Virus record (IMG/VR): IMGVR_UViG_3300010391_000188
Coordinates: 1-43,386 of that record
Direction: 5' to 3' (one strand)
Origin: a virus
Length of the DNA: 43,386 bases
The notes beneath the pieces were generated by a model. The model was not told the DNA's origin. It made no database searches and worked only from the letters and a program-made list of their open reading frames with translations. How positions within the stretch are numbered: the stretch's first letter is position 1; each line of letters begins with the position of its first letter. Positions 14,394-21,262 of the stretch are shown piece by piece. A program made the position numbers and the translations under genes.

Positions 14394-14704
14394 CCGACAC
14401 CGAAATAATAATCGAAGTTGCGAAGGACTGCGGATTTGCCGTGCAACCCGAATATGATGTAATTGAACTTGGCCTTGATGCAACCTTTAGTTTATCCAGC
14501 CCATCCGCCCACAAGCTCCTAATGCTTGAGGTGCTAAAGAAGGAAGGGTGGGGCATACATTATGGAGAAGGCGTTGCACATATTCAAAAAGAGTTTGTGT
14601 ATAGTGAGGTATTTTATATTAAAACAAATATACCTGTTTCCGACCTTCCCATTACCGTCATTAAAGCACGTCACGAGAAGATGAAGGAGGGCGACAATGT
14701 TTAG
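14390..14704 (+). CDS. Hypothetical protein, paralogue of 12946-13263
   Basis: The 104-residue product shares the start MTDTE, the central HKLLMLEVLKKEGWGIHYGE and the VIKARHEKMKEG end with the gene at 12946. The two are only about 1.1 kb apart, so a local duplication followed by divergence is likely. Function unknown. Confidence 0.55.
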   Translation: MTDTEIIIEVAKDCGFAVQPEYDVIELGLDATFSLSSPSAHKLLMLEVLKKEGWGIHYGEGVAHIQKEFVYSEVFYIKTNIPVSDLPITVIKARHEKMKEGDNV

Positions 14705-14891
14705 AGGATTACCGGAGTTGAAGGATTACAATATTGAATTATTCAAGCTAGAGGGCAATCCAGCAGACATGTTTGACGTAATGGCGGACATTAACGCCCT
14801 CAATGCCCACGTTCGCGCCCTCGAAGCGCAGGTAGATAAGCGCACCGAAGGCGCCATTATCTATCGAGGCCTTATGGGCGGATGTAGCTGA
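14697..14891 (+). CDS. Short helical protein
   Basis: The 64-residue product contains DVMADINALNAHVRALEAQV (coiled-coil-like) and ends DKRTEGAIIYRGLMGG. The same phrase type recurs near the start of the next protein (DKQAKDAMILRGLIDEL), suggesting shared origin. Overlaps the previous gene by 8 bases. Confidence 0.5.
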   Translation: MFRGLPELKDYNIELFKLEGNPADMFDVMADINALNAHVRALEAQVDKRTEGAIIYRGLMGGCS

Positions 14892-14988
14892 AAATTAAAT
14901 AATGGAGGTTTAAATAAAGAAGTTTTTGTGCTATTTCATGGCTTCGCGGTCACCAGCTAAATCACAACGAAATTGAGAGGTTAGCAGT

Positions 14989-16110
14989 ATGACAAGGGAA
15001 ATGGGTCACCACCAGTTTGACGCAATGGAGAAGAATATAGATAAGCAGGCTAAAGATGCCATGATATTAAGAGGCCTTATCGACGAGCTCGTTGATAAGG
15101 TTGTGGTTGTGGAGAAACGCGTGGAGGGGCTGGAAGGTTATTTTACAGGATTATCCAAAATTAAAATGGATATAGTAAATGAAGCATTAAAAGAAATAAA
15201 ACCCCCTGAGCCGAAGTGCGGGACGTGCGGACTGTGTGGAGGAATAGGCGTTGTTTACATTTACCATGAAGGAAAAATATGCGGACGTAAGCCCTGCCCT
15301 TCTTGCGCTCCCAAGCATAATTTTGAATTTGGATTCCTCTATGAAGGCCGACAGATATGTAAGCACTGTAAAAAAGATAAGGATGATGATATCCATAATA
15401 CTCCCGATCAGGTGAAGAAGTGCGAGAACTGCATTGATACCGATAGCCCCGGTTGTAGACCGATAGGCAAATGCGATGAAAGACTTATATACTGGACTCC
15501 CAAGCCTGACGCTCCCAAAGAAACTGAGGCGGCATGGCCTAAAGGCGCACCAGAAATGGGGTCAGTAGCCTGGTTGCCTGTAAAGGTTGTTTCTCTTATG
15601 CCACATGATTCTTTAAAAGTGGAATACGTAGACCAATATTTCAACGTCAGCCCCGACGACCTTATTCCTGCCGTCAGGAAAATGGTTGATACGGACACTC
15701 CCAAGCAGGAGAAGTCATGCGAGAACTGCGCCGACCCTCTGACAGAAAATATTTTTTGCATGGAGAAGCGTGGAGCGGAGATAGATTTTGATTGCCATAA
15801 ATCCAAGCCTGAGCCGAGAGAGAAGGGGGTTTATGACTGCGGTTCATGCAAGGTGTCCAAAAGTGACGATGAGTGCAGGCGCCTCCTTTGTCCTGAATGG
15901 ACTTCAGCGCACCCGGAGGATTTACCCAAGCCTGACGCTCCATCTTGTAATAAGTGCGGACAACTACTTGCATTGAAACATGAAAAGGCGGATAGGCTGG
16001 AAAGGGCAGAGGAATTGCTGGAAATAGTACATCAAAATTTAAACGTATATTCTCATCTGAAGAAACTGATACGCGCTTTTCTCGTGGGTAACGATGTTCC
16101 AAAAGCCTAA
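14989..16110 (+). CDS. Multi-zinc-ribbon protein, 373 residues
   Basis: After a helical N-terminus the protein carries repeated Cys clusters: CGTCGLCGG, CPSC, CKHCKKDK, CENCIDTDSPGCR, CENCADPL, CGSCKVSK and CNKCGQLL. Segments ending in a Trp-rich strand and KPDAP occur twice, so it is built of repeats of a small metal-binding unit. A non-Cys beta segment (MGSVAWLPVKVVSLMP onward) sits between them, and a helix ends the protein. It probably binds several zinc ions. Role unknown; protein or nucleic-acid scaffolding is inference. Confidence 0.6.
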   Translation: MTREMGHHQFDAMEKNIDKQAKDAMILRGLIDELVDKVVVVEKRVEGLEGYFTGLSKIKMDIVNEALKEIKPPEPKCGTCGLCGGIGVVYIYHEGKICGRKPCPSCAPKHNFEFGFLYEGRQICKHCKKDKDDDIHNTPDQVKKCENCIDTDSPGCRPIGKCDERLIYWTPKPDAPKETEAAWPKGAPEMGSVAWLPVKVVSLMPHDSLKVEYVDQYFNVSPDDLIPAVRKMVDTDTPKQEKSCENCADPLTENIFCMEKRGAEIDFDCHKSKPEPREKGVYDCGSCKVSKSDDECRRLLCPEWTSAHPEDLPKPDAPSCNKCGQLLALKHEKADRLERAEELLEIVHQNLNVYSHLKKLIRAFLVGNDVPKA

Positions 16111-16184
16111 GACGCCGAGAGATAAGAAATATCTGAGCACCATCCAAAAACAATAGCGAGATACCAGAGGGAGATACTGGGGAA

Positions 16185-16616
16185 ATGAAATATATAATAC
16201 CGCAATGGGCGTATGAAATGAGTAAAGAGATAATACCCACCGAGGACCAGGAGCAAAAAGTAGTCGCGCAATGGCTTGACCTGCATAAGATTAAATACGC
16301 GGCTATACCCAATGGCGGTTTAAGAAACAAGATAGTGGCCGCTAAACTGGTAGGGCAAGGGGTGAAAAGAGGAGTGCCGGACCTCTTAATCTTTGACCCA
16401 CCGCCGGCCTCACCTAAACGGACAGGGCTAGCAATCGAAATGAAGCGCACTAAGGGCGGTACGGTATCAGACGACCAAAAGGAATGGCTTGTAGCCCTAG
16501 AAGAGAGGAATTGGATTACTCAGGTCTGCAAAGGAGCTACAGAGGCCATAAGGCTGTTAGAGACGCTAGGGTACGGGAAGCAAAGTTGCAGGACCTTGAC
16601 TGGAGGTGCATCATGA
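16185..16616 (+). CDS. VRR-NUC family nuclease
   Basis: The 143-residue product shows EDQEQKVVAQWL, AAIPNGGLRNK, GVKRGVPDLLIF (Asp66), then LAIEMKRTKGG with Glu85 and Lys87, and a conserved DDQKEWL. This is the PD-(D/E)xK-type VRR-NUC fold, standalone in many phages, acting on structured DNA such as junctions or hairpins. The start at 16185 has GGGGAA close upstream; ATG 16218 is possible but lacks a site. Its stop overlaps the next gene. Confidence 0.85.
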   Translation: MKYIIPQWAYEMSKEIIPTEDQEQKVVAQWLDLHKIKYAAIPNGGLRNKIVAAKLVGQGVKRGVPDLLIFDPPPASPKRTGLAIEMKRTKGGTVSDDQKEWLVALEERNWITQVCKGATEAIRLLETLGYGKQSCRTLTGGAS

Positions 16617-16909
16617 AGTGCGAAAAATGCGGCGGACTGGCGGCACGGCACAGCGAATTTTACGGCGAGTTTGTCAGGTGCCTCAACTGCGGCTGGCAAT
16701 CAAAGATAGTCTTTTTTGTGGAAATCCGGGTAGAGGAACGTCGCGGCATGTATGAAAAGGATGAACTCGGGAAGCCGCTTTACCAATGCCCGGTCTGCAA
16801 GCGGTTCAGGATGCGTCTTAAGACCGCGCAAAAATGCAAAGCCTGCCAGACCGCAGCCATGAGAGGGATACCTATTGCCGAACGCAAATCAAGGCAAATA
16901 ATGGCTTGA
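16613..16909 (+). CDS. Double zinc-ribbon protein, possible late regulator
   Basis: The 98-residue product has CEKCGG and CLNCGW in the N-terminal half and CPVCKRFRMRLKTAQKCKAC in the C-terminal half, two zinc-ribbon-like units, with a basic end. It is the last gene before the late control region, the place where many phages keep a late activator or antiterminator. The regulatory role is inferred from position alone. The promoter at 16906-16934 overlaps its stop codon. Confidence 0.55.
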   Translation: MKCEKCGGLAARHSEFYGEFVRCLNCGWQSKIVFFVEIRVEERRGMYEKDELGKPLYQCPVCKRFRMRLKTAQKCKACQTAAMRGIPIAERKSRQIMA

Positions 16910-16934
16910 CATCCTGATGCGTTTGTAGTAAATA
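16906..16934 (+). promoter_or_regulatory. Sigma70-type promoter before the structured region
   Basis: TTGACA (16906-16911), exactly 17 bp, then TAAATA (16929-16934). The predicted start is near 16941. No coding gene begins for more than 450 bases, so its first product is untranslated RNA. Confidence 0.75.
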
Positions 16935-16940
16935 AATAGT

Positions 16941-17210
16941 ATATTTGTTTTATCAGCCTGTTTAGCGCAAAAAATAAGACGATGAGTCTTAGGTCCAAAA
17001 AGACCCACTAACCAGGACAACCAAATATACCGAGTATCATGCTTAGGTCGGCCCCGTGTGGCCCCTGGTTAGGCATGGTAGATTTACAGGGCGGTTATAG
17101 CCAGGCTATCACGGTAAAGGGCTTGCCATAGCAATATGGCGAGGGTATGATGAAATCTGCTGAGGGAGCGGCCTAAGAGCCATAAATCTTAGGATAGTCC
17201 CTCCGAAAGC
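16941..17210 (+). ncRNA. Highly structured non-coding RNA or late leader
   Basis: This non-coding stretch can form seven or more helices: TAAGAC/GTCTTA (16975-16980, 16986-16991); CTAACCAGG/CCTGGTTAG (17008-17016, 17064-17072); GTAGATTT/AAATCTGC (17078-17085, 17153-17160), enclosing ATAG/CTAT and CTTGCCAT/ATGGCGAG (17122-17129, 17136-17143); and GAGGG/CCCTC (17162-17166, 17199-17203), enclosing CCTAAG/CTTAGG (17172-17177, 17188-17193). CTTAGG occurs two more times (16988 and 17042), so alternative pairings exist. It follows a strong promoter. It matches no RNA class I know. It may be a trans-acting RNA, a packaging RNA or an antitermination leader. Confidence 0.6.
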
Positions 17211-17246
17211 TAAAATGTATTACTTTTTTTTTGTTTCTTTAAATTC

Positions 17247-17261
17247 TGGCACAGTTCTTGA
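17247..17261 (+). promoter_or_regulatory. Sigma54-like (-24/-12) promoter element
   Basis: TGGCACAGTTCTTGA matches the -24/-12 consensus TGGCACN5TTGC at every fixed position except the last (A for C), with correct spacing between the GG and the -12 element. A T-rich tract (17223-17240) lies upstream. It is placed before the TerS-like gene. Confidence 0.5.
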
Positions 17262-17264
17262 GTA

Positions 17265-17290
17265 TTAAGGCCTTCAGGGTTTAAGGCCTT
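17265..17290. repeat. Two direct repeats of TTAAGGCCTT
   Basis: Identical 10-mers lie at 17265-17274 and 17281-17290, 16 bp apart, each containing the palindrome AAGGCCTT. They fall at and just after the start expected from the sigma54-like element. They could be operator sites or part of a packaging site. Confidence 0.5.
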
Positions 17291-17399
17291 CTTAGGGTGC
17301 ATAGTGATGTTGGCTCAAGCTAAAGGTGGGCACATTCAACCCGGAACAGGTTAAAGAGACCTAACGGACCTATTTAACAACAGGACGATTCAATAAAAC

Positions 17400-17819
17400 A
17401 TGGCACAAGGTAAAGCAGCCCAAATAGATTGGGAACTCGTTGATAAACAACTCAAAGGAAACAAAACTCAGCGCGCCATTGCTAAATCATTAAACATCTC
17501 AGCACCAACCTTTTCCCTGCTTCTAAAGAAACGAAACCAAGAATTAAATGCCGTACCTATGATTCAAAATAGGGAAGCATTAGATAACTATAAGAAAAAT
17601 AGAGCAGATATTTATGCAGAGACGGGAAGGAGACTGTTAGAAGGCGTTACTGAAGATAAAATAAAAAAGGCCAGGGTAGGCGAGCTTGTCCTTGCACATG
17701 CCCAAATATCCGACAAAGAACGCCTTGAAAGAGGCCAGTCAACAGCCAATATCAACAACCTAGTGGCAATCCTTGATAGGATAGATGCCAAAGGTATACC
17801 CCCAGAGAGCAGATTTTAG
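17400..17819 (+). CDS. Terminase small subunit-like HTH protein
   Basis: The 139-residue product has an N-terminal helix-turn-helix (KGNKTQRAIAKSLNISAPTF), a helical middle and ends with ELVLAHAQISDKERLERGQS then TANINNLVAIL, a pattern found in phage terminase small subunits and related packaging regulators. It lies 1.8 kb before the large subunit, farther than usual, with an origin-like region and small genes between. The ribosome site is weak. It would recognise the packaging site; a transcription regulator is the alternative. Confidence 0.5.
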   Translation: MAQGKAAQIDWELVDKQLKGNKTQRAIAKSLNISAPTFSLLLKKRNQELNAVPMIQNREALDNYKKNRADIYAETGRRLLEGVTEDKIKKARVGELVLAHAQISDKERLERGQSTANINNLVAILDRIDAKGIPPESRF

Positions 17820-18023
17820 TGGATAACTCTAAATTATCCACAGCCTACAGCCCTTATTTTTATCCACAGCCTTAGACCCTAGCCAAATTCCTTAATAGAA
17901 TCAACATCATGCCTATAATATTTATTATGTAAACTCTTAGGTTATGTTGTTGTAATCATTGGACAATAAGTGTGCCACTCCTTATTAGGAATACAGGTTA
18001 TCCACAAACCTAGGTTATCCACA
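17818..18023. other. Cluster of five DnaA boxes, origin-like region
   Basis: TTATCCACA, the consensus DnaA-binding 9-mer, occurs perfectly at 17834-17842, 17860-17868, 17998-18006 and 18015-18023, all on the plus strand. A fifth, 8/9 box lies on the minus strand at 17818-17826. The last two flank the palindrome AACCTAGGTT (18007-18016). The stretch between (17880-17960) is AT-rich. This density is typical of DnaA-dependent origins or of DnaA-controlled promoters. Confidence 0.8.
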
Positions 18024-18249
18024 CCCCGAAACAAGCCAGTGACCAATCAGCGAACAGTGTATCATCCAGCCTAGGTAGGGGGGGTCTACCCCCCGGCACT
18101 GTCTCACGCGTCCCGATGTATACGTCCATCCCCGTTTCCTCCGTATGTTGTCTAAAAGGATTTTTCTAGGCGTTTAATGCCCCCTGCCTTATTTTCCCGA
18201 CTATTTTTCCCACTTCTTTCCACTCTGTTATTTTTTGCAATATTTCTGC
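18024..18249. other. Intergenic stretch with a G/C hairpin
   Basis: No gene is seen. A run of seven G (18078-18084), loop TCTA and six C form a very stable hairpin near 18078-18094 without a T run. GATGTATACGTC at about 18115 is a near-palindrome. The rest is T-rich. It may insulate the DnaA-box region from the next promoter. Confidence 0.4.
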
Positions 18250-18278
18250 TTGACAATTAGAATCGCTTTTGTTATCAA
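18250..18278 (+). promoter_or_regulatory. Sigma70-type promoter for 18335-18934
   Basis: TTGACA (18250-18255), 17 bp, TATCAA (18273-18278). It precedes three small coupled genes whose transcript would meet the terminator at 18990-19025. Confidence 0.6.
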
Positions 18279-18334
18279 CGAGGTACGTTATGTAGAAAAT
18301 TGGCATTAAGGAGTTTATATCGAGAGGTTAAACT

Positions 18335-18532
18335 TTGGGGAATAAGAACTTCGTGGATAATGAGAAGGGTCGTACTGCGGTATTAGTGCCAGCGGGGACG
18401 ACCCTTTTTGATTGTAATGCAACTTTATCTGTCATAGTAGATTCCATAATTGCCAATAAATTTAAGAGTATTCTTGCAACTGGCGGTCCTGATGACGAGC
18501 CGAACAGGCCGTGGGACGAGGTGTCGGTATGA
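18335..18532 (+). CDS. Hypothetical protein, 65 residues
   Basis: TTG start with GAGAGG seven bases upstream. The product has a central hydrophobic helix-like stretch (ATLSVIVDSIIANKFKSIL) and an acidic end. It is first in a three-gene unit behind the promoter at 18250. Not recognised. Confidence 0.5.
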   Translation: MGNKNFVDNEKGRTAVLVPAGTTLFDCNATLSVIVDSIIANKFKSILATGGPDDEPNRPWDEVSV

Positions 18533-18780
18533 GACCAGAAGCCGCTGAAGGAACAGTGAACCGCTATATTGAAATTATTTTTCCTGACATGATGGGTTTT
18601 GTGGAAAACATGGGGCATGGTTCCATCAATTTAGTTTTTCAGGATGGCCGACTTGTGATGGTAGACAGCACAAACAAGCGTAAAATACCGCCGGTCAATG
18701 CCACCATCAACCACAGTGAGAAGCAAGCCCCCTTGAGATGCGAGCCGGAAGCAAAAATGGCCGCACGTAATTTAAGATAA
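18529..18780 (+). CDS. Hypothetical protein, 83 residues
   Basis: ATG 18529 overlaps the previous stop (ATGA). The product contains IEIIFPDMMGFVENMGHGSI then NLVFQDGRLVMVDSTNKRKI, a beta-rich pattern resembling small phage proteins with a short strand-turn-strand core (DUF2292-like). Function unknown. Confidence 0.5.
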   Translation: MRPEAAEGTVNRYIEIIFPDMMGFVENMGHGSINLVFQDGRLVMVDSTNKRKIPPVNATINHSEKQAPLRCEPEAKMAARNLR

Positions 18781-18799
18781 TCCAGCATGGAGGACCACA

Positions 18800-18934
18800 A
18801 TGGTTTTTTTATTTAGTATGCCATTGAAAAGAAGAGATGCCCGCATTAAGGATGCGTTATTCAGAGAACTATTATACGCATCTCGTGGCAAGGAAGCAAG
18901 CCTGTGCCATTTGCTTTTAGGAACGCCCCTATAA
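18800..18934 (+). CDS. 44-residue basic peptide
   Basis: ATG follows GGAGGACCACA. Hydrophobic first residues (MVFLFSMPL) lead into a basic helix (KRRDARIKDALFRELLYASR). Possibly membrane-associated. No family known. Confidence 0.4.
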   Translation: MVFLFSMPLKRRDARIKDALFRELLYASRGKEASLCHLLLGTPL

Positions 18935-18952
18935 GTTAGACATACAATTTAA

Positions 18953-19025
18953 TACTCGGTAAAACGAGTACGGTGACACGAATAACGTGAGCCGCATTAT
19001 CCTTCGGGATTTTGCGGCTTTTTTT
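18953..19025 (+). terminator. Attenuator-like region: two hairpins and an intrinsic terminator
   Basis: Hairpin 1 is TACTCG/CGAGTA (18953-18958, 18965-18970). Hairpin 2 is CACG/CGTG (18977-18980, 18986-18989), extendable by CGG/CCG (18971-18973, 18992-18994). The terminator is AGCCGCA/TGCGGCT (18990-18996, 19013-19019) with an inner ATCC/GGAT, a TTCG loop and a T run. The extended hairpin 2 uses bases of the terminator's 5' arm, so the two forms exclude each other. It stands directly before the late genes. Confidence 0.75.
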
Positions 19026-19042
19026 ATTTTCGGAGGTTTCAC

Positions 19043-19180
19043 ATGCCACTCAAGAAGGGTTCAAGCCAGAAAACAATATCGGCCAATATCAAGAAGGAAA
19101 TGCAGGCCGGGAAACCACAGCGTCAAGCGGTTGCAATAGCCTTGGACACGGCGCGGAAGTCCGGCAAAAGGAAAGGATAA
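19043..19180 (+). CDS. Small basic phage protein (DUF6496-like)
   Basis: The 45-residue product is Lys-rich with [23 protein letters not shown], a pattern seen in a small phage protein often placed near the terminase. ATG follows CGGAGG. It is the first gene after the attenuator and one base before the next gene. Function unknown; DNA association is plausible from charge. Confidence 0.65.
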   Translation: MPLKKGSSQKTISANIKKEMQAGKPQRQAVAIALDTARKSGKRKG

Positions 19181-19181
19181 C

Positions 19182-19622
19182 ATGAAAACAATATTAGCCT
19201 TTTTAGCAATAACCGTTCTCCTGACGGCGGATCTTGCGTTTGGCGGTTCCGGCAACTTCGGCGCCCAGATGGAAGCAAAGACCACCATATTCACAAATCA
19301 GAGTTCCAACGTGACTCCGGCCAACGCAACCCCGATAGATGCCCGGGGTTGGCCGAACCGCACAATATCTTTTGTTGGGCCTGGTGGACGCACCGGATTT
19401 GCCAATGCTTCGACCGCCTGCACTATATGGGGTTCGACCGACTATAACGGCGTAACTGGGAACTGGACCTTTGTCGTTACCAAGACACTCAACACCTCAA
19501 GCACCTACGCGGACATCCCAAGCGCATGGCAGTGGATAAAAGTCAGCAATGCGATAACGGGCGGCGTTCCGAATGCGCGAACAAGCGTCAATGCGACTCT
19601 TTACCAAAACACTTACAGGTAA
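19182..19622 (+). CDS. Secreted-type protein with signal peptide, near terminase
   Basis: The 146-residue product begins with a classic signal peptide (KTILAFLAITVLLTADLAFG) followed by a beta-rich domain of Thr, Ser, Asn and Gly with two aromatic strands (WGSTDYNGVTGNWTFVVTKT; SAWQWIKVSNAITGG). It looks like a small beta-sandwich. It sits two bases before the terminase gene, an odd location for an exported protein. It could be a virion decoration or an exported factor; unknown. Confidence 0.6.
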   Translation: MKTILAFLAITVLLTADLAFGGSGNFGAQMEAKTTIFTNQSSNVTPANATPIDARGWPNRTISFVGPGGRTGFANASTACTIWGSTDYNGVTGNWTFVVTKTLNTSSTYADIPSAWQWIKVSNAITGGVPNARTSVNATLYQNTYR

Positions 19623-19624
19623 TA

Positions 19625-21262
19625 ATGGCCCGTCACAAAGACATAGTCCCGGTTCAGGACCCGCAGGAGCGCGTAGCATCCCTGTTCGAATCCTGGAAGT
19701 GGAACCCCCGCAAATTTGTGGAGGAGGCTATTCTTGCGCCTTTCAACCAGGCTAACGGCACGAACTACCGTCTGAGCAACCAGCAGGCGGAAGCTTACGA
19801 AGAACTCCGCAAACTTGTTACTGCGAAAGTGCAGCTTGAGACGGCGATAGGAAAACTTATTACCGAGAAGTTCCCGACTAGCGGCCCGAACCCAACTCCG
19901 GAACAGATGCAACAGTTGACCGACGAGGGCATGTCTACTCTTTCCGAAAAGGAACAGGAGTATGCCCGGAAGATAGGCATTTCCATACAGGCCGGGAAGG
20001 GTACAGGCAAGGACGCTTTCGCGGCCGGCGCGATTATCTGGTTTCAACTTTTCTTCAAGGGCGCTTTTATACCCTGCATAGCCCCATCCGCGCACCAACT
20101 TGAAGATATTATTTGGGGCGAGATAAAAAAATGGCTGTCCACCAGTCTTGTTTCACACCTGATTGTTTGGCAGGCGCAAAAGATATTCACGAAAGAGGGC
20201 GAGGGAAAGGACTGGAAGGTTATACCTCGCACGGCGAACCCGAAGGCGGACCTTACTACCCAGGCGGCGACGCTCTCTGGACTTCATGCCCGGTACATGA
20301 TGGTTCTATTCGACGAGGCAGACGCCATCCCGGAACCGGTCTATACCGCGCTCGATTCCACACTCACGAATATAGTCAATTTTGTACTTCTGATATACAA
20401 CCCGACCCGCAATACCGGGTACGCCATAGAGACTCAGAAGTCAAACCGCTGGATAAAACTGCATCAGAACGCCGAAGAAAGCGAACTTGTATCCCGCGAA
20501 TCCATACAGGTCAAGAAAGATAGGTGCAACGGCGATACGAACGCGAACTATTACCGCGTATACGTCAAAGGTCTGCCGCCGATTGCCGAGGATGGCGCCC
20601 TTATCCCGTGGGACTGGATTCAGGATGCGATAGAGCGCGAGATCAAAGTAGCGGACGAAGAACAGCGCACAGCGGGCCTCGATGTGGGCGGCGGCGGCGA
20701 CCCAAGCGTTATCTGCTATGGGCGTGGTGACTTGGTAGAAGGTTTCTTCAAGAACAGTTCCCCAAGTTCCATAGAAGTGGGACTTTGGGGTGCGCAGAAA
20801 ATGGACGACATGGATATTGTCGCAAGCGCCGTTGACATAATCGGACTTGGAAACGGGACATATAACGAAATGCGTCTTCTTGGAAAGCGCGTTTATCCTT
20901 TCGATGCCAGAGGCACGGCCCGGAACAAGGACCGCTTTTTTAATCGTCGCGCCGAAGTATGCTGGACGGCCCGCGAGAAGTTCCAGAACGGGACGATCAG
21001 TATCCCCAATAATCCTGAATTTATAGCCGAACTCAGCGTTTTAAAGTACGACGAAGAATCCGGCAAGGTAAAGATAGGCGGCAAGAAACAGATACGTCGT
21101 GACCTTGGCGGAAGTTCAAGCGATTACTTTGATGCCTTCATGCAAAGACTGTCTCTAAACAACGGTGCGTTTAGGAAACCTAAAGAGGACAGATACGAAA
21201 AGGCGTACAACAGGCAGCATGAACGCCGTGACGATTCGGCCTATGCCTGGATGGGAGTTTAA
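19625..21262 (+). CDS. terL: Terminase large subunit
   Basis: The 545-residue packaging motor has Walker A GKGTGKD (residues 124-130), Walker B MMVLFDEAD (225-233), coupling region NPTRNTG (about 259-265) and the RNase-H-like nuclease start GLDVGGGGDPS (Asp353). Further acidic nuclease residues are expected downstream and are plausible at DARGT and SSSDYFDA. ATG 19625 follows the previous stop by two bases and begins at the first conserved region; a longer frame from 19526 overlaps the secreted gene. It ends overlapping the portal start. Confidence 0.92.
   Translation: MARHKDIVPVQDPQERVASLFESWKWNPRKFVEEAILAPFNQANGTNYRLSNQQAEAYEELRKLVTAKVQLETAIGKLITEKFPTSGPNPTPEQMQQLTDEGMSTLSEKEQEYARKIGISIQAGKGTGKDAFAAGAIIWFQLFFKGAFIPCIAPSAHQLEDIIWGEIKKWLSTSLVSHLIVWQAQKIFTKEGEGKDWKVIPRTANPKADLTTQAATLSGLHARYMMVLFDEADAIPEPVYTALDSTLTNIVNFVLLIYNPTRNTGYAIETQKSNRWIKLHQNAEESELVSRESIQVKKDRCNGDTNANYYRVYVKGLPPIAEDGALIPWDWIQDAIEREIKVADEEQRTAGLDVGGGGDPSVICYGRGDLVEGFFKNSSPSSIEVGLWGAQKMDDMDIVASAVDIIGLGNGTYNEMRLLGKRVYPFDARGTARNKDRFFNRRAEVCWTAREKFQNGTISIPNNPEFIAELSVLKYDEESGKVKIGGKKQIRRDLGGSSSDYFDAFMQRLSLNNGAFRKPKEDRYEKAYNRQHERRDDSAYAWMGV

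Noticed and set aside
15674-16450. 258-residue open frame on the minus strand
   Set aside because: It overlaps the multi-zinc-ribbon and VRR-NUC genes on the plus strand, both with recognisable motifs and ribosome sites. Its own sequence has no family pattern.
17223-17232. Run of T as an intrinsic terminator of the structured RNA
   Set aside because: The nearest stable stem ends at 17203, about 20 bases before the T run, too far for a normal intrinsic terminator.
17963-17977. Second sigma54-like element on the minus strand (TGGCACACTTATTGT)
   Set aside because: It would read backwards into the TerS-like gene with no leftward gene to serve. Kept only as a coincidence or a possible antisense promoter.
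19526-19624. Longer terminase start at 19526
   Set aside because: It would overlap the secreted-protein gene for almost 100 bases and adds no conserved residues; ATG 19625 directly follows that gene's stop.
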